A DNA stretch of 64,000 bases from Methylobacterium sp. Leaf104 (GCF_001422885.1 NZ_LMMZ01000039.1:132530-196529), one strand, 5' to 3'. Positions 16,232 through 26,117 are shown, counted from the first letter of the stretch. Made by a program: numbers and translations. Notes: generated by a model not told the origin, from the sequence alone.

Positions 16232-16624
16232 ATGGATCGCTCACACGCCCCCTGCCCGATCGCCCTCGTGGTCGAGGACGATGCCGATGTCCGCAACCTC
16301 GCCACCGCCGTCCTGGAAGAGAGCGACCTCGACGTCATCGCCTGCGACTCGGCCGAGGCCGCGATCTCGGTGCTGGAGCGCTCCGGCGGCAACGTGGCCC
16401 TGCTCTTCGCCGACGTGCGCCTGGGCGCCGGCATGGACGGCATCGCCTTGGCGAGCGCCGTCGAGCGGCGCTGGCCGGACGTCCGCGTCGTCCTCACCTC
16501 CGGGGGCGATGCCCGCGCCGTCGAGGCCATGCCGGCCCAGGCGGTCTACATGCAGAAGCCGTGGCGCGCCCTCGACGTGCTGGTCCAGGCCGAGCGCGCG
16601 ACCGTGGCGGCCCGGGCCGCCTGA
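16232..16624 (+). CDS. Single-domain response regulator (receiver)
   Basis: 130 residues consisting of one REC domain. Acidic pocket ALVVEDDADVRNLATAVLEE, phospho-acceptor Asp in LLFADVRLGAGMDGIALA, conserved Thr/Ser in VVLTSGGDARAV and Lys in VYMQKPWRALDVLV. There is no output domain, so it is a CheY-like or phosphorelay protein. The partner kinase is not adjacent. Frame is open 28 codons upstream, but the ATG at 16232 has a gaggag RBS and gives the canonical domain start. Confidence 0.88.
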   Translation: MDRSHAPCPIALVVEDDADVRNLATAVLEESDLDVIACDSAEAAISVLERSGGNVALLFADVRLGAGMDGIALASAVERRWPDVRVVLTSGGDARAVEAMPAQAVYMQKPWRALDVLVQAERATVAARAA

Positions 16625-16642
16625 CGCCTCGGCTCGGACGCG

Positions 16643-16671
16643 AAAAAGCCCGGCCGCCGAGCGACCGGGCT
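16643..16671 (-). terminator. Intrinsic terminator of rpsU
   Basis: On the minus strand, AGCCCGG (16671-16665) pairs with CCGGGCT (16653-16647) around an 11-nt loop, directly followed by TTTT. It lies 85 nt after the rpsU stop. The stem also covers the end region of the convergent receiver gene. Confidence 0.75.
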
Positions 16672-16756
16672 GTTCCGAATTTCGACGTCGCCGCGACGGC
16701 CGGCGCGGCTCGTCCCGCGGCCGTCGCGGGCCTCGTGGCAGAGGCCCTGCCTGGCC

Positions 16757-17071
16757 TCAGGCGTTGCCGGCGGGCGGCAGCACGGTCGGCGCGGTCGGCG
16801 CGAACGGCGAACCGCCCGGACGACGCGGCGCACCGGCGCCGAAACGGGGCTTCGGCTTCGGGGCGGCGATCAGACCCTCGCGGATCGCGGTCTTGCGGGC
16901 CTGCTTGCGGGCGCGGCGCACGGCCTCGGCCTTCTCACGAGCCTTGCGGACGGAAGGCTTCTCGTAGGCCTTGCGCTGCTTCATCTCGCGGAAGATGCCC
17001 TCGCGCTGCATCTTCTTCTTCAGGACGCGGAGGGCTTGGTCGACGTTGTTGTCGCGAACGAGTACCTGCAA
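16757..17071 (-). CDS. rpsU: 30S ribosomal protein S21
   Basis: 104 residues. Core: QVLVRDNNVDQALRVLKKKM, FREMKQRKAYEKPSVRKARE, then KQARKTAIREGLI, the full S21 fold. The start is TTG at 17071 (Met-Gln-Val-Leu-Val), because S21 always begins at this beta strand and a GAGG lies 12 nt upstream. The nearest upstream ATG would add 27 unrelated residues. A Pro/Gly/Ala-rich extension of about 33 residues (PKPKPRFGAGAPRRPGGSPF and on) follows the core, a known trend in Hyphomicrobiales S21. It has its own terminator. Confidence 0.92.
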   Translation of the reverse strand: MQVLVRDNNVDQALRVLKKKMQREGIFREMKQRKAYEKPSVRKAREKAEAVRRARKQARKTAIREGLIAAPKPKPRFGAGAPRRPGGSPFAPTAPTVLPPAGNA

Positions 17072-17603
17072 CGGTTTCAATCCTCTGAAACGATGTTTGT
17101 TGGACGGCACCGACCCTGAGACCCGCCCGGAGCCCCGCGACGCGAACTGCAAAACGTCCCGGACCCGAGATCTCTCCCGGGCGGGACGTCGGTCAGACGG
17201 CCTCGAATCGGCGCAGAAACTGCACTTGGGGCAGGCTCATACACCAACCGCCCGCGAGTTCCAACACGCCTCGCCGCGGCCGGTGCGCATTATCCCGGTG
17301 CCGGGGAACAAACCGCGCGCCCCGTCATCGGCCGGACGCCTCAATGATTTCGAAGTGGTCGACGACGACCTATTCGGAAGCGGCAGGCAAAATCGAAGAT
17401 GTGCCGCCTGATCCAGAGCTTTCGCCGAGAAAATCTGGGCTCCAGGCAGGCTGAATGGTCACCCAAGCGCCGCGCGAACCCTGCAAATTTTCGGATAATT
17501 AATTTTTGTATCCGAGATTCACTGCGCAGCACGAGCGATCATCCGGGGCGATGATCGGTGGTTGCGACCTGAACCCGTCCGGGTTCCGACTCTGGGGCGA
17601 TCG
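17072..17603. other. Divergent intergenic region rpsU / chemoreceptor
   Basis: 530 nt without a supportable gene. It should contain the rpsU promoter (minus) and the receptor promoter (plus). The last 150 nt are relatively AT-rich (ttttcggataattaattttt near 17490), as expected for a promoter. Confidence 0.4.
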
Positions 17604-19085
17604 ATGTTGGGTCTGAGGAACAGGGCGTCGGCCGAAACGGCCGCGAAGCTTGCGGCCCTCGACAAGTCGCAGGGCATCATCGAGTTCAACCTCGACGGAA
17701 CGGTGATCACCGCCAACGCGAACTTCCTCGCCGTGATCGGCTACGGGCTCGCGGAGATCCGCGGCCAGCACCACAGCCTCTTCGTCGACCCCACCCAGCG
17801 GGACAGCGCCGCCTACGCCGCGTTCTGGGCCAAGCTGCGCCGGGGCGAGTACGAGGCCGCCCAGTACAAGCGCCTCGCCAAGGGCGGGCGCGAGATCTGG
17901 ATCGAGGCCTCCTACAACCCGATCCTCGATTCGGCCGGCAAGCCCTACAAGGTGGTCAAGTTCGCCACCGACATCACGCAGCAGAAGATGCAGGACGCCG
18001 ACGTCCAGGGCCAGCTCGCCGCCCTGCACAAGGCCCAGGCGGTGATCTCCTTCGCCCTCGACGGCACCGTGCTGGACGCCAACGCGAACTTCCTGGCCGC
18101 CGTCGGCTACACCCTGCCCGAGATCGTCGGCCAGCATCACCGGATGTTCGTGGAGCGGGAGGAGCGCGACAGCGCCGCCTATGCCGAGTTCTGGGCCCGG
18201 CTGCGCCAGGGCACCTACCAGGCCGCCCAGTACAAGCGCCTCGCCAAGGGCGGGCGCGAAGTCTGGATCGAGGCCTCCTACAACCCGATCCTCGATGCCG
18301 GTGGGCGCCCCTACAAGGTCGTCAAGTTCGCCACCGACATCACCGCGCAGGTGACGCTCCTCGACGACCTGCGCCGGCTGATCGCCCAGAACTTCGGCGA
18401 GATCGACGGCGCGGTGCTGCTCTCCAACACCCAGACGCGCGAGGCCGACGCCGCCGCGAGCACCACCTCGAACAACGTCCAGACCATGGCGGCCGCCTCC
18501 GAGGAACTCGCCGCCTCCGTGGCCGAGATCTCGCAGAGCATGGCGCATTCGCGGGTCGCCACCGAGGCGGCGCAGGGCCAGGTGGTCGCCGCCGCCGAGG
18601 CGACCCACAAGCTGACCCAGGCCGCCAGCGCGATGAGCGGCATCGTCGGCCTGATCCAGAGCATCGCCGGCCAGATCAACCTGCTGGCGCTCAACGCGAC
18701 CATCGAATCGGCCCGGGCCGGCGAGGCGGGCCGCGGCTTCGCGGTGGTGGCGCAGGAGGTGAAGAACCTCGCCAACCAGGCGGCGCGGGCCACCGAGCAG
18801 ATCACCGGCGAGATCGACAACGTGCAGGCGGTCTCGAAGCAGGTCGGCGAGTCGCTCCAGACCATCCAGACCTCGGTGGAGCAGATGCGCGACTACGCCA
18901 TCAGCACGGCGGCGGCGGTCGAGGAGCAGAGCGTCGTCACCCAGGACATGTCGGGCAACATGCAGCATGCCGCGACCGCCGTCGCGGCGATCTCGCAGAA
19001 CATCCAGGCGATCGGCCACTCCATCGGCCAGGTCTCGCGCGCGGTCGAGACCACGAAGGACGCCGCCCGGGTCCTCGCCCGGTAG
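17604..19085 (+). CDS. Soluble PAS-PAS methyl-accepting chemotaxis protein
   Basis: 493 residues without a membrane segment, so the receptor is probably cytoplasmic. Residues ~15-135 and ~137-257 are two PAS domains of the Aer/BdlA type; each starts ALDKSQGIIEFNLDGTVITA or its equivalent and ends YKVVKFATDIT. The rest is a coiled-coil signalling domain. Its tip region reads IQSIAGQINLLALNATIESA RAGEAGRGFAVVAQEVKNLA in two runs, the conserved CheA/CheW contact. Redox or energy sensing through PAS-bound FAD or haem is plausible but not shown. Start 17604 precedes the domain closely; an upstream ATG would add 14 residues. Confidence 0.88.
   Translation: MLGLRNRASAETAAKLAALDKSQGIIEFNLDGTVITANANFLAVIGYGLAEIRGQHHSLFVDPTQRDSAAYAAFWAKLRRGEYEAAQYKRLAKGGREIWIEASYNPILDSAGKPYKVVKFATDITQQKMQDADVQGQLAALHKAQAVISFALDGTVLDANANFLAAVGYTLPEIVGQHHRMFVEREERDSAAYAEFWARLRQGTYQAAQYKRLAKGGREVWIEASYNPILDAGGRPYKVVKFATDITAQVTLLDDLRRLIAQNFGEIDGAVLLSNTQTREADAAASTTSNNVQTMAAASEELAASVAEISQSMAHSRVATEAAQGQVVAAAEATHKLTQAASAMSGIVGLIQSIAGQINLLALNATIESARAGEAGRGFAVVAQEVKNLANQAARATEQITGEIDNVQAVSKQVGESLQTIQTSVEQMRDYAISTAAAVEEQSVVTQDMSGNMQHAATAVAAISQNIQAIGHSIGQVSRAVETTKDAARVLAR
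17855..18343 (+). repeat. Tandem intragenic PAS duplication with near-identical DNA
   Basis: 17855-17977 and 18221-18343 are 123-nt segments 366 nt (122 codons) apart. They are almost identical at nucleotide level, including third positions, across the end of each PAS domain (QYKRLAKGGRE, WIEASYNPILD, PYKVVKFATDIT). The flanking parts of the two PAS domains differ more. Confidence 0.85.
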
Positions 19086-19104
19086 GCGCCCGCCCGGCCG
19101 GCGC

Positions 19105-22100
19105 TCAGCCCTGGGCCGGCGCCCCCTTCGGCCGCGCGAGGTCCGCCAGGAGGCTCGCCGCCACCGTGGCCTTCGAGACCGTGAGCCCGGAGGCGGTCAC
19201 CGCCTCCAGGGTGGCGCGGGCATGGTCGAGGGCCGCACCGCGGCTGCGGCTCCAGGCCGCCACCGCGTCGGGGCCGGGCCCCACCGTGCCGACGATCTCG
19301 GCGGTGAGCTGGCGGTGCGCCGTGGCGATGTTGGAGACGGCCCGCTCCAGGGCGATGCGGTCGTAGGTGTCGCCGGTGGCGACCTCCCGCGCGGCCGCGG
19401 CGAGTTCGGAGAGCTGGAGCGCCCGGTCCAGGGCGAAGTGGGTCGCGGCGATGTCGGGCATCGCGCCCCCGCCGGTCTCGGCGATCCGGACGATGTCGGG
19501 CGCCGAGGTCAGGGCGGTCAGGGCCGAGAGCCGCCGGGCGGGCGCCGGGGCCATGCCGAGGCCGACGAGCTCGGCCTCGCGCGCGGCGAGCTGCCGGTTC
19601 ACCGCCTCCCCCATCACCTCCGGCAGGGCCGCCTGCAGGGCGCTGATGCCCTCCCGGTAGCGGGCCACGATGGGCGCGACGCTGCCCGAGAGGTCGAGGT
19701 TGCGCAGGAACCAGACGATCCGGCCGACGAGGAGGTCCTGCACCTCGGCGTAGAGGGCGATCTGCGCCTGCCCGCCGATCGCGCCGGCCAGGCCGTCGAT
19801 GGCCAGGTTCAGCTCCATCAGGCCGTAGGCGTCGCGGGTGATCGCGTAGGCCTTGGCGATGGCGCTCGCATCGGCGCCGGTCTCCTCGACGAGGCGGGTG
19901 ACGAGGGAGGGTCCGCCCCGGTTGACGATGATGTTCGAGAGCGCGGTGCTGATGATCTCCCGGCGCAGCCGGTGCCCGTTCACCGCGTCGGGGAATTGCT
20001 GGCGCAGGGCGGCGGGGAAGTAGCGCTGCAGCTCCCGGTCGAAATAAGGGTCGTTGGGAGCGGCGCTCGCCAGCAGCGCGTCGTAGAGCGCGAGCTTGGC
20101 GTAGGCGAGGAGCACCGCGTATTCCGGCCGCGTCAGCCCCTCCCCCTTGCGCATGCGCTCGGCGATGGCGGCATCGTCCGGCAGCAGCTCCACGCCGCGG
20201 TCGAGGCGCCCCTCCGCCTCCAGGGCCTGCATCGTCCGCATGGCGAAGCCCGTCTCGGGCAGGCCCCGGTGCTGGGCCAGCGAGAGCGCCAGGGTCTGCA
20301 GCTGGTTGTTGCGCAGCACCAGGGCGGCGACCTCGTCGGTCATCGCCACCAGGAGGGCGTTGCGGGCTTGCCCGTCGAGGCGGCCGTCGCGCTCCGGGGT
20401 CATCAGCGCGATCTTGATGTTCACCTCGACGTCGGAGGTGTTCACCCCGGCCGAATTGTCGATGGCGTCGGTGTTGAGGCGGACCCCGTTGCGGGCCGCC
20501 TCGATGCGCCCGCGCTGGGTGGCGCCGAGATTGGCGCCCTCGCCGATGACCTTGGCCCGCAGCATCGCCCCGGTGATGCGCACCGCGTCGTTGGCCCGGT
20601 CGCCGGCCTCCTCGTCGGATTCGGAGGTGGCGCGGATATAGGTGCCGATGCCGCCGAACCAGAGCAGGTCCACCGGCGCCGTGAGGATCGCCTGCATCAG
20701 CTCCGCCGGGGTCGCCGCATCCTGCGCGATGCCGAGCACGGCCTGGATCTCGGGGGAGAGCGGGATGGTCTTGAGGCTGCGGGCATAGACGCCGCCGCCG
20801 GGCGAGATCAGGCCGGTCTCGTAGTCGCGCCAGGAGGAGCGCCCCAGGTCGAACAGGCGCTTGCGCTCGGAAAAGCTCGTGGCCGCGTCGGGGTTCGGGT
20901 CGAGGAAGATGTCGCGGTGGTCGAAGGCGGCCACGAGGCGCAGCGAGCGCGACAGCAGCATGCCGTTGCCGAAGACGTCGCCGGACATGTCGCCCACGCC
21001 CGCCACCGTGATCGGGTCGCTCTGGGTGTCGATGTCCATCTCCAGGAAGTGGCGCTTCACCGCCTCCCAGGCGCCCCGGGCGGTGATGCCCATGCCCTTG
21101 TGGTCGTAGCCCTGGCTGCCGCCCGAGGCGAAGGCGTCGCCGAGCCAGTGGCCGCGCTCCGCCGAGAGGGCGTTGGCGATGTCCGAGAAGGTGGCGGTGC
21201 CCTTGTCGGCCGCCACCACGAGGTAGGCGTCGTCGGGGTCGTGCCGCACCGTGTCGGCGGGCGGTTCGATGGCGTCGCCGACGATGTTGTCGGTGAGTTC
21301 GAGCAGCGTGCGGATGAAGATCCGGTAGCTCTCGGTCCCCTCGGCCATCCAGGCCTGGCGGTCGGAGGCCGGCGGCAGGCGCTTGGGGAAGAAGCCGCCC
21401 TTGGCGCCCACCGGCACGATGACGGCGTTCTTCACCTGCTGCGCCTTGACGAGGCCGAGCACCTCGGTGCGGAAATCCTCCGGCCGGTCGGACCAGCGCA
21501 GGCCGCCGCGGGCGACGTAGCCGAAGCGCAGGTGCACGCCCTCGACGCGCGGCGCGTAGACGAAGATCTCGAAGAACGGGCGCGGCAGCGGCATGCCGCT
21601 GACCTTGGCGCAGGCGAACTTGAAGGCGATGGCCTCCCGGCGCCCGCCCCCCGGCGCGACCTGGAAGAAGTTGGTCCGCAAAGCGGCCTCGATCAGGTTG
21701 ACGAAGCGGCGCAGGATGCGGTCCTCGTCGAGGCTGGTGACGGCCGCGAGGTCTGCCTCGATCCCGGCGCGGATCTCCGCCTGGGCCGCCTCGCGGTCGC
21801 CGCCGGCGGCCGGGTCGAACCGGGCCTGGAACAGGGCGACCAGGGCGCGGGCGACGCCCGGATGGGCGCTCAGGGTGGCGGCGAGGTAGTCCTGGCCGTA
21901 GCGGATGCGGAGCTGGCGCAGGTAGCGGCCGAGGCCGCGCAGGAGGGCGACCTCGCGCCAGGGCAACTCGGCCTCCAGCACGAGACGGTTGTAGCCGTCG
22001 GATTCGGCCAGCCCCGTACCCAGCGCCAGCAGGGCGTCCTCCAGCAGGGTCTCGAGCCGGCCCAGGTCGATGGCCGCGCCGGTGGCGCGCTCGAGCAGCA

Positions 22101-23976
22101 TGTCGTGCAGCCAGACCCGGGCGGCCTCGTCGGTGCCGGGGGGCAGGATGCGGTAGGTCCGCTCGTTGACGACGCGAAACCCGAGATTCTCCAGCACCGG
22201 CACCCGCTCGGACAGGGAGAGCGACGCGCCGCGCGAGAAGACCTTGAGGCGGATCTGGGAGTCCGGGTCGGTGACGCGCCGGCCGATATCGGCCGCTCGC
22301 GGCCGCTCCGGGCTCAGGCGCTCCAGGGTCATGATGTCGGCGATGGCGACCCGCGGGGCGAAGCTCTCGCGGTAGGCCGCCGAGAAGGCCTCGCCGTAGC
22401 GGGTCGCCAGGGCGCGGGCCTCCGGACCGTCGAGGGTCTCGGCCAGGGCCGCCCGCAATTCGTCGCCCCAGGTGCGGACCAGGGCGGCGATGCCCGCCTC
22501 CAGGGCGGCCGGATCGCGCTCGGGCGCGCCGGATTCGGGCAGGCCGATGATGAAGTGGGTGCGGGCGAGCGGCCCGTCGGGGAAGTACGGGTAGGCGGCG
22601 GAGAGCCGGCCGCCATACTCGCTGGCGAGGTAGGCGCCGATCCGCGCCCGGACGGTGGAATCGTAGCGGTCCTTCGGCACGTAGACGAGGAGCGAGACGA
22701 AGCGACCGAAACGGTCGGGCCGGGACAGCACCCGCAGGCGCGGCCGGTCGGCGAGATGGGCGATGGCGAGGCTGAACCGGTAGAGCCGGTCGGCGTCGAT
22801 CTGGAACAGGTCGTCGCGCGGATAGGTCTCGAGCACGTCGAGGAGGCCGCGCCCCGCATGGCTGGTCGGATCGAGACCGGCGCGCAGCGCCACCTGCGCC
22901 ACCTTCTCGCGCAGGTAGGGGATCTCGCGGGTCGGCAGCGTATAGGCGCTCGGGTTCAACAGGCCGACGATGCCGACCTCCCCGGTGAGGCTGCCGTCGG
23001 CGCCGAACAGCTTGCAGGCGATGTAGTCGAGATGGGCGGCCCGGTGGACCCGGGACTTCACGCTGGCCTTGGTGATGATGAGCGCCTGCGGGCCTTCGAG
23101 GAAGGCGCGGATCTCGGGCGTCATGTCGACGAGGGCGCCGCCGCGCCTGAGCACCGCCACGGCGGGATCGCGCAGGAGCCCGAGCCCCGAGCCCTCCACC
23201 AGGGCGTGCTCTCCCCCGGACAGGCTGTGCTCGCGCAGGCCGAGCAGGGTGAAGTGCCCATCGGCGAGCCAGGCGAGGAAGGCCCGGGCCTCGGCCACCT
23301 CGGCCTCCGGCAGGGGCGGCGGCGCATGGGCGTAGCCCTCGGCCAGGCCGGCGAGGCGGGCCGTCATGGCGTCGTGGTCGTCGGTGGCCAGGGCGACGTC
23401 GCGGAAGACGCGGGCCAGGCCCTCGACCAGGCGTGTGCGGGCCTCGCCGGCATCGAGCCGGTCCAGGTGGATGTGGATGAAGCTCTCGCGAGCGAACTCG
23501 GCATGCGTGTCGGCCGTGGTCTCGCCGACCACCCGGACCAGGGCGCCGGCCCCGTCGCGCTCGACGCCGAGGATCGGGTGGGCGACGAGGTGCGGCGCCA
23601 GCCCCTGCTCCGTCAGCTCGGCCAGGGCGGAATCGAGGAGGAACGGGCGGTTGTCGTTGACGATCTCGACGATGGTCAGGTCGCGCGTGCGGCCGTCGCG
23701 CATCACGGCGCGGTCGCTCACCGACAGGTTGGCCGGGGCACCGGGGCGCCGGGGCTCGGCGAGATGCGCCCGGGCCGCCAGCGCGAGGTCGGCGAGATCC
23801 TGGGCGGTGTAGGGCGCCAGGTCCTCGGGGGGGACGCGCCCGAACAGGTCGGCGACGAAGCCGGCGGGACCGCCCTGCCCGGCGACCCGGTCGGCCGCGG
23901 CGCCGAGGAGGTCCGTGCGGGCGCCCCGGGCCTCGGGGCTGGAGAGCGCGGCATTCCGTTCCAGAGCCATGGTCAT
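19105..23976 (-). CDS. NAD-specific glutamate dehydrogenase (large, ~180 kDa type)
   Basis: 1623 residues, the length of the bacterial NAD-GDH family. It oxidatively deaminates glutamate to 2-oxoglutarate. The N-terminal regulatory half carries ACT-like segments (TIVEIVNDNRPFLLDSALAE). The catalytic core has HLRFGYVARGGLRWSDRPED and NAVIVPVGAKGGFF with the catalytic Lys, VGDMSGDVFGNGMLLS, and the FDHRDIFLDPNPD dinucleotide region; NSAGVNTSDVEVNIKI follows. The ATG at 23976 is preceded by AAGGA at good spacing; a second ATG two codons on is possible. It is monocistronic and opposes the chemoreceptor gene. Confidence 0.93.
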   Translation of the reverse strand: MTMALERNAALSSPEARGARTDLLGAAADRVAGQGGPAGFVADLFGRVPPEDLAPYTAQDLADLALAARAHLAEPRRPGAPANLSVSDRAVMRDGRTRDLTIVEIVNDNRPFLLDSALAELTEQGLAPHLVAHPILGVERDGAGALVRVVGETTADTHAEFARESFIHIHLDRLDAGEARTRLVEGLARVFRDVALATDDHDAMTARLAGLAEGYAHAPPPLPEAEVAEARAFLAWLADGHFTLLGLREHSLSGGEHALVEGSGLGLLRDPAVAVLRRGGALVDMTPEIRAFLEGPQALIITKASVKSRVHRAAHLDYIACKLFGADGSLTGEVGIVGLLNPSAYTLPTREIPYLREKVAQVALRAGLDPTSHAGRGLLDVLETYPRDDLFQIDADRLYRFSLAIAHLADRPRLRVLSRPDRFGRFVSLLVYVPKDRYDSTVRARIGAYLASEYGGRLSAAYPYFPDGPLARTHFIIGLPESGAPERDPAALEAGIAALVRTWGDELRAALAETLDGPEARALATRYGEAFSAAYRESFAPRVAIADIMTLERLSPERPRAADIGRRVTDPDSQIRLKVFSRGASLSLSERVPVLENLGFRVVNERTYRILPPGTDEAARVWLHDMLLERATGAAIDLGRLETLLEDALLALGTGLAESDGYNRLVLEAELPWREVALLRGLGRYLRQLRIRYGQDYLAATLSAHPGVARALVALFQARFDPAAGGDREAAQAEIRAGIEADLAAVTSLDEDRILRRFVNLIEAALRTNFFQVAPGGGRREAIAFKFACAKVSGMPLPRPFFEIFVYAPRVEGVHLRFGYVARGGLRWSDRPEDFRTEVLGLVKAQQVKNAVIVPVGAKGGFFPKRLPPASDRQAWMAEGTESYRIFIRTLLELTDNIVGDAIEPPADTVRHDPDDAYLVVAADKGTATFSDIANALSAERGHWLGDAFASGGSQGYDHKGMGITARGAWEAVKRHFLEMDIDTQSDPITVAGVGDMSGDVFGNGMLLSRSLRLVAAFDHRDIFLDPNPDAATSFSERKRLFDLGRSSWRDYETGLISPGGGVYARSLKTIPLSPEIQAVLGIAQDAATPAELMQAILTAPVDLLWFGGIGTYIRATSESDEEAGDRANDAVRITGAMLRAKVIGEGANLGATQRGRIEAARNGVRLNTDAIDNSAGVNTSDVEVNIKIALMTPERDGRLDGQARNALLVAMTDEVAALVLRNNQLQTLALSLAQHRGLPETGFAMRTMQALEAEGRLDRGVELLPDDAAIAERMRKGEGLTRPEYAVLLAYAKLALYDALLASAAPNDPYFDRELQRYFPAALRQQFPDAVNGHRLRREIISTALSNIIVNRGGPSLVTRLVEETGADASAIAKAYAITRDAYGLMELNLAIDGLAGAIGGQAQIALYAEVQDLLVGRIVWFLRNLDLSGSVAPIVARYREGISALQAALPEVMGEAVNRQLAAREAELVGLGMAPAPARRLSALTALTSAPDIVRIAETGGGAMPDIAATHFALDRALQLSELAAAAREVATGDTYDRIALERAVSNIATAHRQLTAEIVGTVGPGPDAVAAWSRSRGAALDHARATLEAVTASGLTVSKATVAASLLADLARPKGAPAQG

Positions 23977-25001
23977 CGTGTCCTTGCGACGGGCGTCAGC
24001 GCGACCGGGCCGGGGCCGGGCGGGCCACGGCGACCGGGACGGGACGACCCTGCGGGCGGATGGCGGCGGCGTGTCGGTGGCTGGATCGCATCGCTCGGTC
24101 GCCGATCCCCGTGGCCGATCCCCTGCCTGCCCGCGACTCGCTCGCGGTGCACGCCACCTCGCGGGCACTTGAGCACCGGCGCCCGCGTCTTTCCAGGGCC
24201 GGAAGACCGAATCGGACGCGGGCGGCTACGACCGGCGCCCGATGTCAGCCTTCGGTTCGGCGCGGGACCGGAGGGCGGACGGATCGGGCCGCGTCGCGAC
24301 CCGGATGGCGCGGCCCGGCACGGTCGCCGAGGCCGCACACGATGCGTTGTATTCGCATTCATGAATCACCGACAGGTCGCATAGAAAGCGGCGCCTGCAC
24401 TGCATTCGCAAGCATTTATCACGGAAGATTGAAGGCCATACGGACGTTTCACGAGAATTTTTGGCGCCTGATGCTTGCACCCCGACGGCAAATACCCGCT
24501 GTAAGACTTCATCCGCCGCGGCTTCGATCGTCGCCGCCCCACCCTCGGACCAGGACCGTAGTCCTTCTTCCTCGTTGAATCGCCGCCGCGAAACACCCGA
24601 ACACGGGACGCCAAGTTGCCGTGAGGTCTTCGTGGGCCCGACTCGCCGTTCGGATCGCGATCGGAGAACCCCGTTCAATACATCCTCGGCGGGCGCTTGT
24701 CCTGCGCGCCGATCCGACCGGATCCAGACCCCTTCGGGACTTCCATCCCGAGGCTCAGAAGGCCCGAATACCTGAGGTTGAAGCCAACCATGAAGGCCAG
24801 TCGTCCGAGACCATAGGATCTCGTCGATGTTTCTCGTGCCGTGTCGATACCGATGCCCGCTCGGTCTGACCTAGGACGATAAACATAAAGCGACATTTTC
24901 GATGACGTTTATCCGTACATCTTGCCTGCACCTGGACAAGCATCGACATCCGATCCCATTGGACTAAAGTACGAATAGGTCATGCGTGCCCACAGCCTGT
25001 C
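23977..25001. other. 1-kb intergenic region
   Basis: No frame has convincing coding character. 23980-24330 is very GC-rich, while 24340-25000 is noticeably richer in A/T, with tracts such as gcatttatcacgg and gataaacataaagcg near 24890. It must contain the GDH promoter (minus) and the promoter of the PAS-HTH gene (plus). No rRNA, tRNA or known riboswitch was recognised. Confidence 0.4.
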
Positions 25002-26117
25002 ATGAGAGATGATCCCTTGCTTTCCGCGCGCGTCATCCGGTCCGGACTGTCGCTGTCGAGGGAGGATTCGCGCCAGCCCGTTCAGGCCTCGCACGCCCAG
25101 GTCCTCCGGCTGCTGGAGGAACTCGCGCAGATCGGGCTCTGGTCCTTCGACGTCCGATCGGGCGCCTTCACCATCTCGGACGGCATCGCGCGCCTGACGG
25201 GCCTGTCCCCGCAGACCACCCGCATGGATGCGCTGCGCGATCTCGTCCATCCCGAGGACGGCGAGGTCTTCGAGGAGGTCGCGGCCGCCCTGCGGACCGG
25301 GATTCCCGTCGATCGCGGCTTCCGCATCGTTCGCCTCGACCGCACGGTCCGCTGGGTCGAGTTCAAGGGGAACGTGGTCCTGGGACCCGATGCCTGCCCG
25401 GTGCGGGCCGACGGCATCCTCCTCGACGTCACCGGACGCCACGAGACCACGCAGGCGGTCCTGCGCAACCAGGCCCGCTACGAGGGCCTGGTCCAGGCGA
25501 TCGCCGCGGTCGTCTGGCTGATGACGCCGGACGGGGTGCGCCGGCCGTCGCCGAGTTGGTGCGCGCTGACGGGCCAGACCCCGGAGGAGTGGCATGCCGG
25601 CGGCTGGGTCTCGGCGATCCATCCCGACGACCGCCAGCGCGCCGCCCAGGCCTGGGCGACGGCCTTCGGCCGCAGCGAACCCTACGAGGCCAACTACCGC
25701 CTGCGCCGGGCCGACGGAAACTACCGCTGGGTCAGCAGCCGGGCGGTCCCGGTCCGCAACCCCGACCGGTCGGTGCGGGAATGGATCGGCCTCGTCATCG
25801 ACATGACGAGCACCGCCAGCGTGATGACCCAGCCCGACGATGTCGCCCTGACCGACGTCTCCGGTGCGCTGATCCGGAGCGCCCGAGCGATGCTGAACTG
25901 GTCGATCCCGGACCTCGCGGCCGCCGCCGAGGTCTCCGGCTCGAGCATCAAGCGCTTCGAGGAGAGCGGGGGCGCCGCCCTGCGGCCACGGACCCGCGCC
26001 GCCATCCGGCAGGCCCTGGAGGCCGCCGGGATCACCTTCGTCGCCCGCCTGTCCGGCGAGGTCGGCCTGGTCCACCGGCCGTCCGCCACCCGATCCGCGC
26101 CACCCGCCGGGGTGTGA
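25002..26117 (+). CDS. PAS-PAS regulator with C-terminal helix-turn-helix
   Basis: 371 residues. PAS 1 (about 35-150) reads ELAQIGLWSFDVRSGAFTIS, LVHPEDGEVFEEV, GFRIVRLDRTVRWVEFKG. PAS 2 (about 160-275) reads WLMTPDGVRRPSPSWCALTG, IHPDDRQRAAQAW, YRLRRADGNYRWVSSRAVPV, a PAS_3-type module. The C-terminal 70 residues (LIRSARAMLNWSIPDLAAAA, EVSGSSIKRFEESGG, IRQALEAAGITF) match an XRE-type HTH of the kind usually found in short stand-alone repressors. No kinase or GGDEF domain is present. It should couple a small-molecule or redox signal directly to DNA binding. Cytosolic; target unknown. Confidence 0.78.
   Translation: MRDDPLLSARVIRSGLSLSREDSRQPVQASHAQVLRLLEELAQIGLWSFDVRSGAFTISDGIARLTGLSPQTTRMDALRDLVHPEDGEVFEEVAAALRTGIPVDRGFRIVRLDRTVRWVEFKGNVVLGPDACPVRADGILLDVTGRHETTQAVLRNQARYEGLVQAIAAVVWLMTPDGVRRPSPSWCALTGQTPEEWHAGGWVSAIHPDDRQRAAQAWATAFGRSEPYEANYRLRRADGNYRWVSSRAVPVRNPDRSVREWIGLVIDMTSTASVMTQPDDVALTDVSGALIRSARAMLNWSIPDLAAAAEVSGSSIKRFEESGGAALRPRTRAAIRQALEAAGITFVARLSGEVGLVHRPSATRSAPPAGV

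Noticed and set aside
18967..24384. An open frame of about 1800 codons on the plus strand opposite the glutamate dehydrogenase gene
   Set aside because: Long antisense frames are common in GC-rich genes. The translation is Arg/Gly/Ala/Asp-rich with no domain, and the minus strand encodes a clear full-length enzyme.
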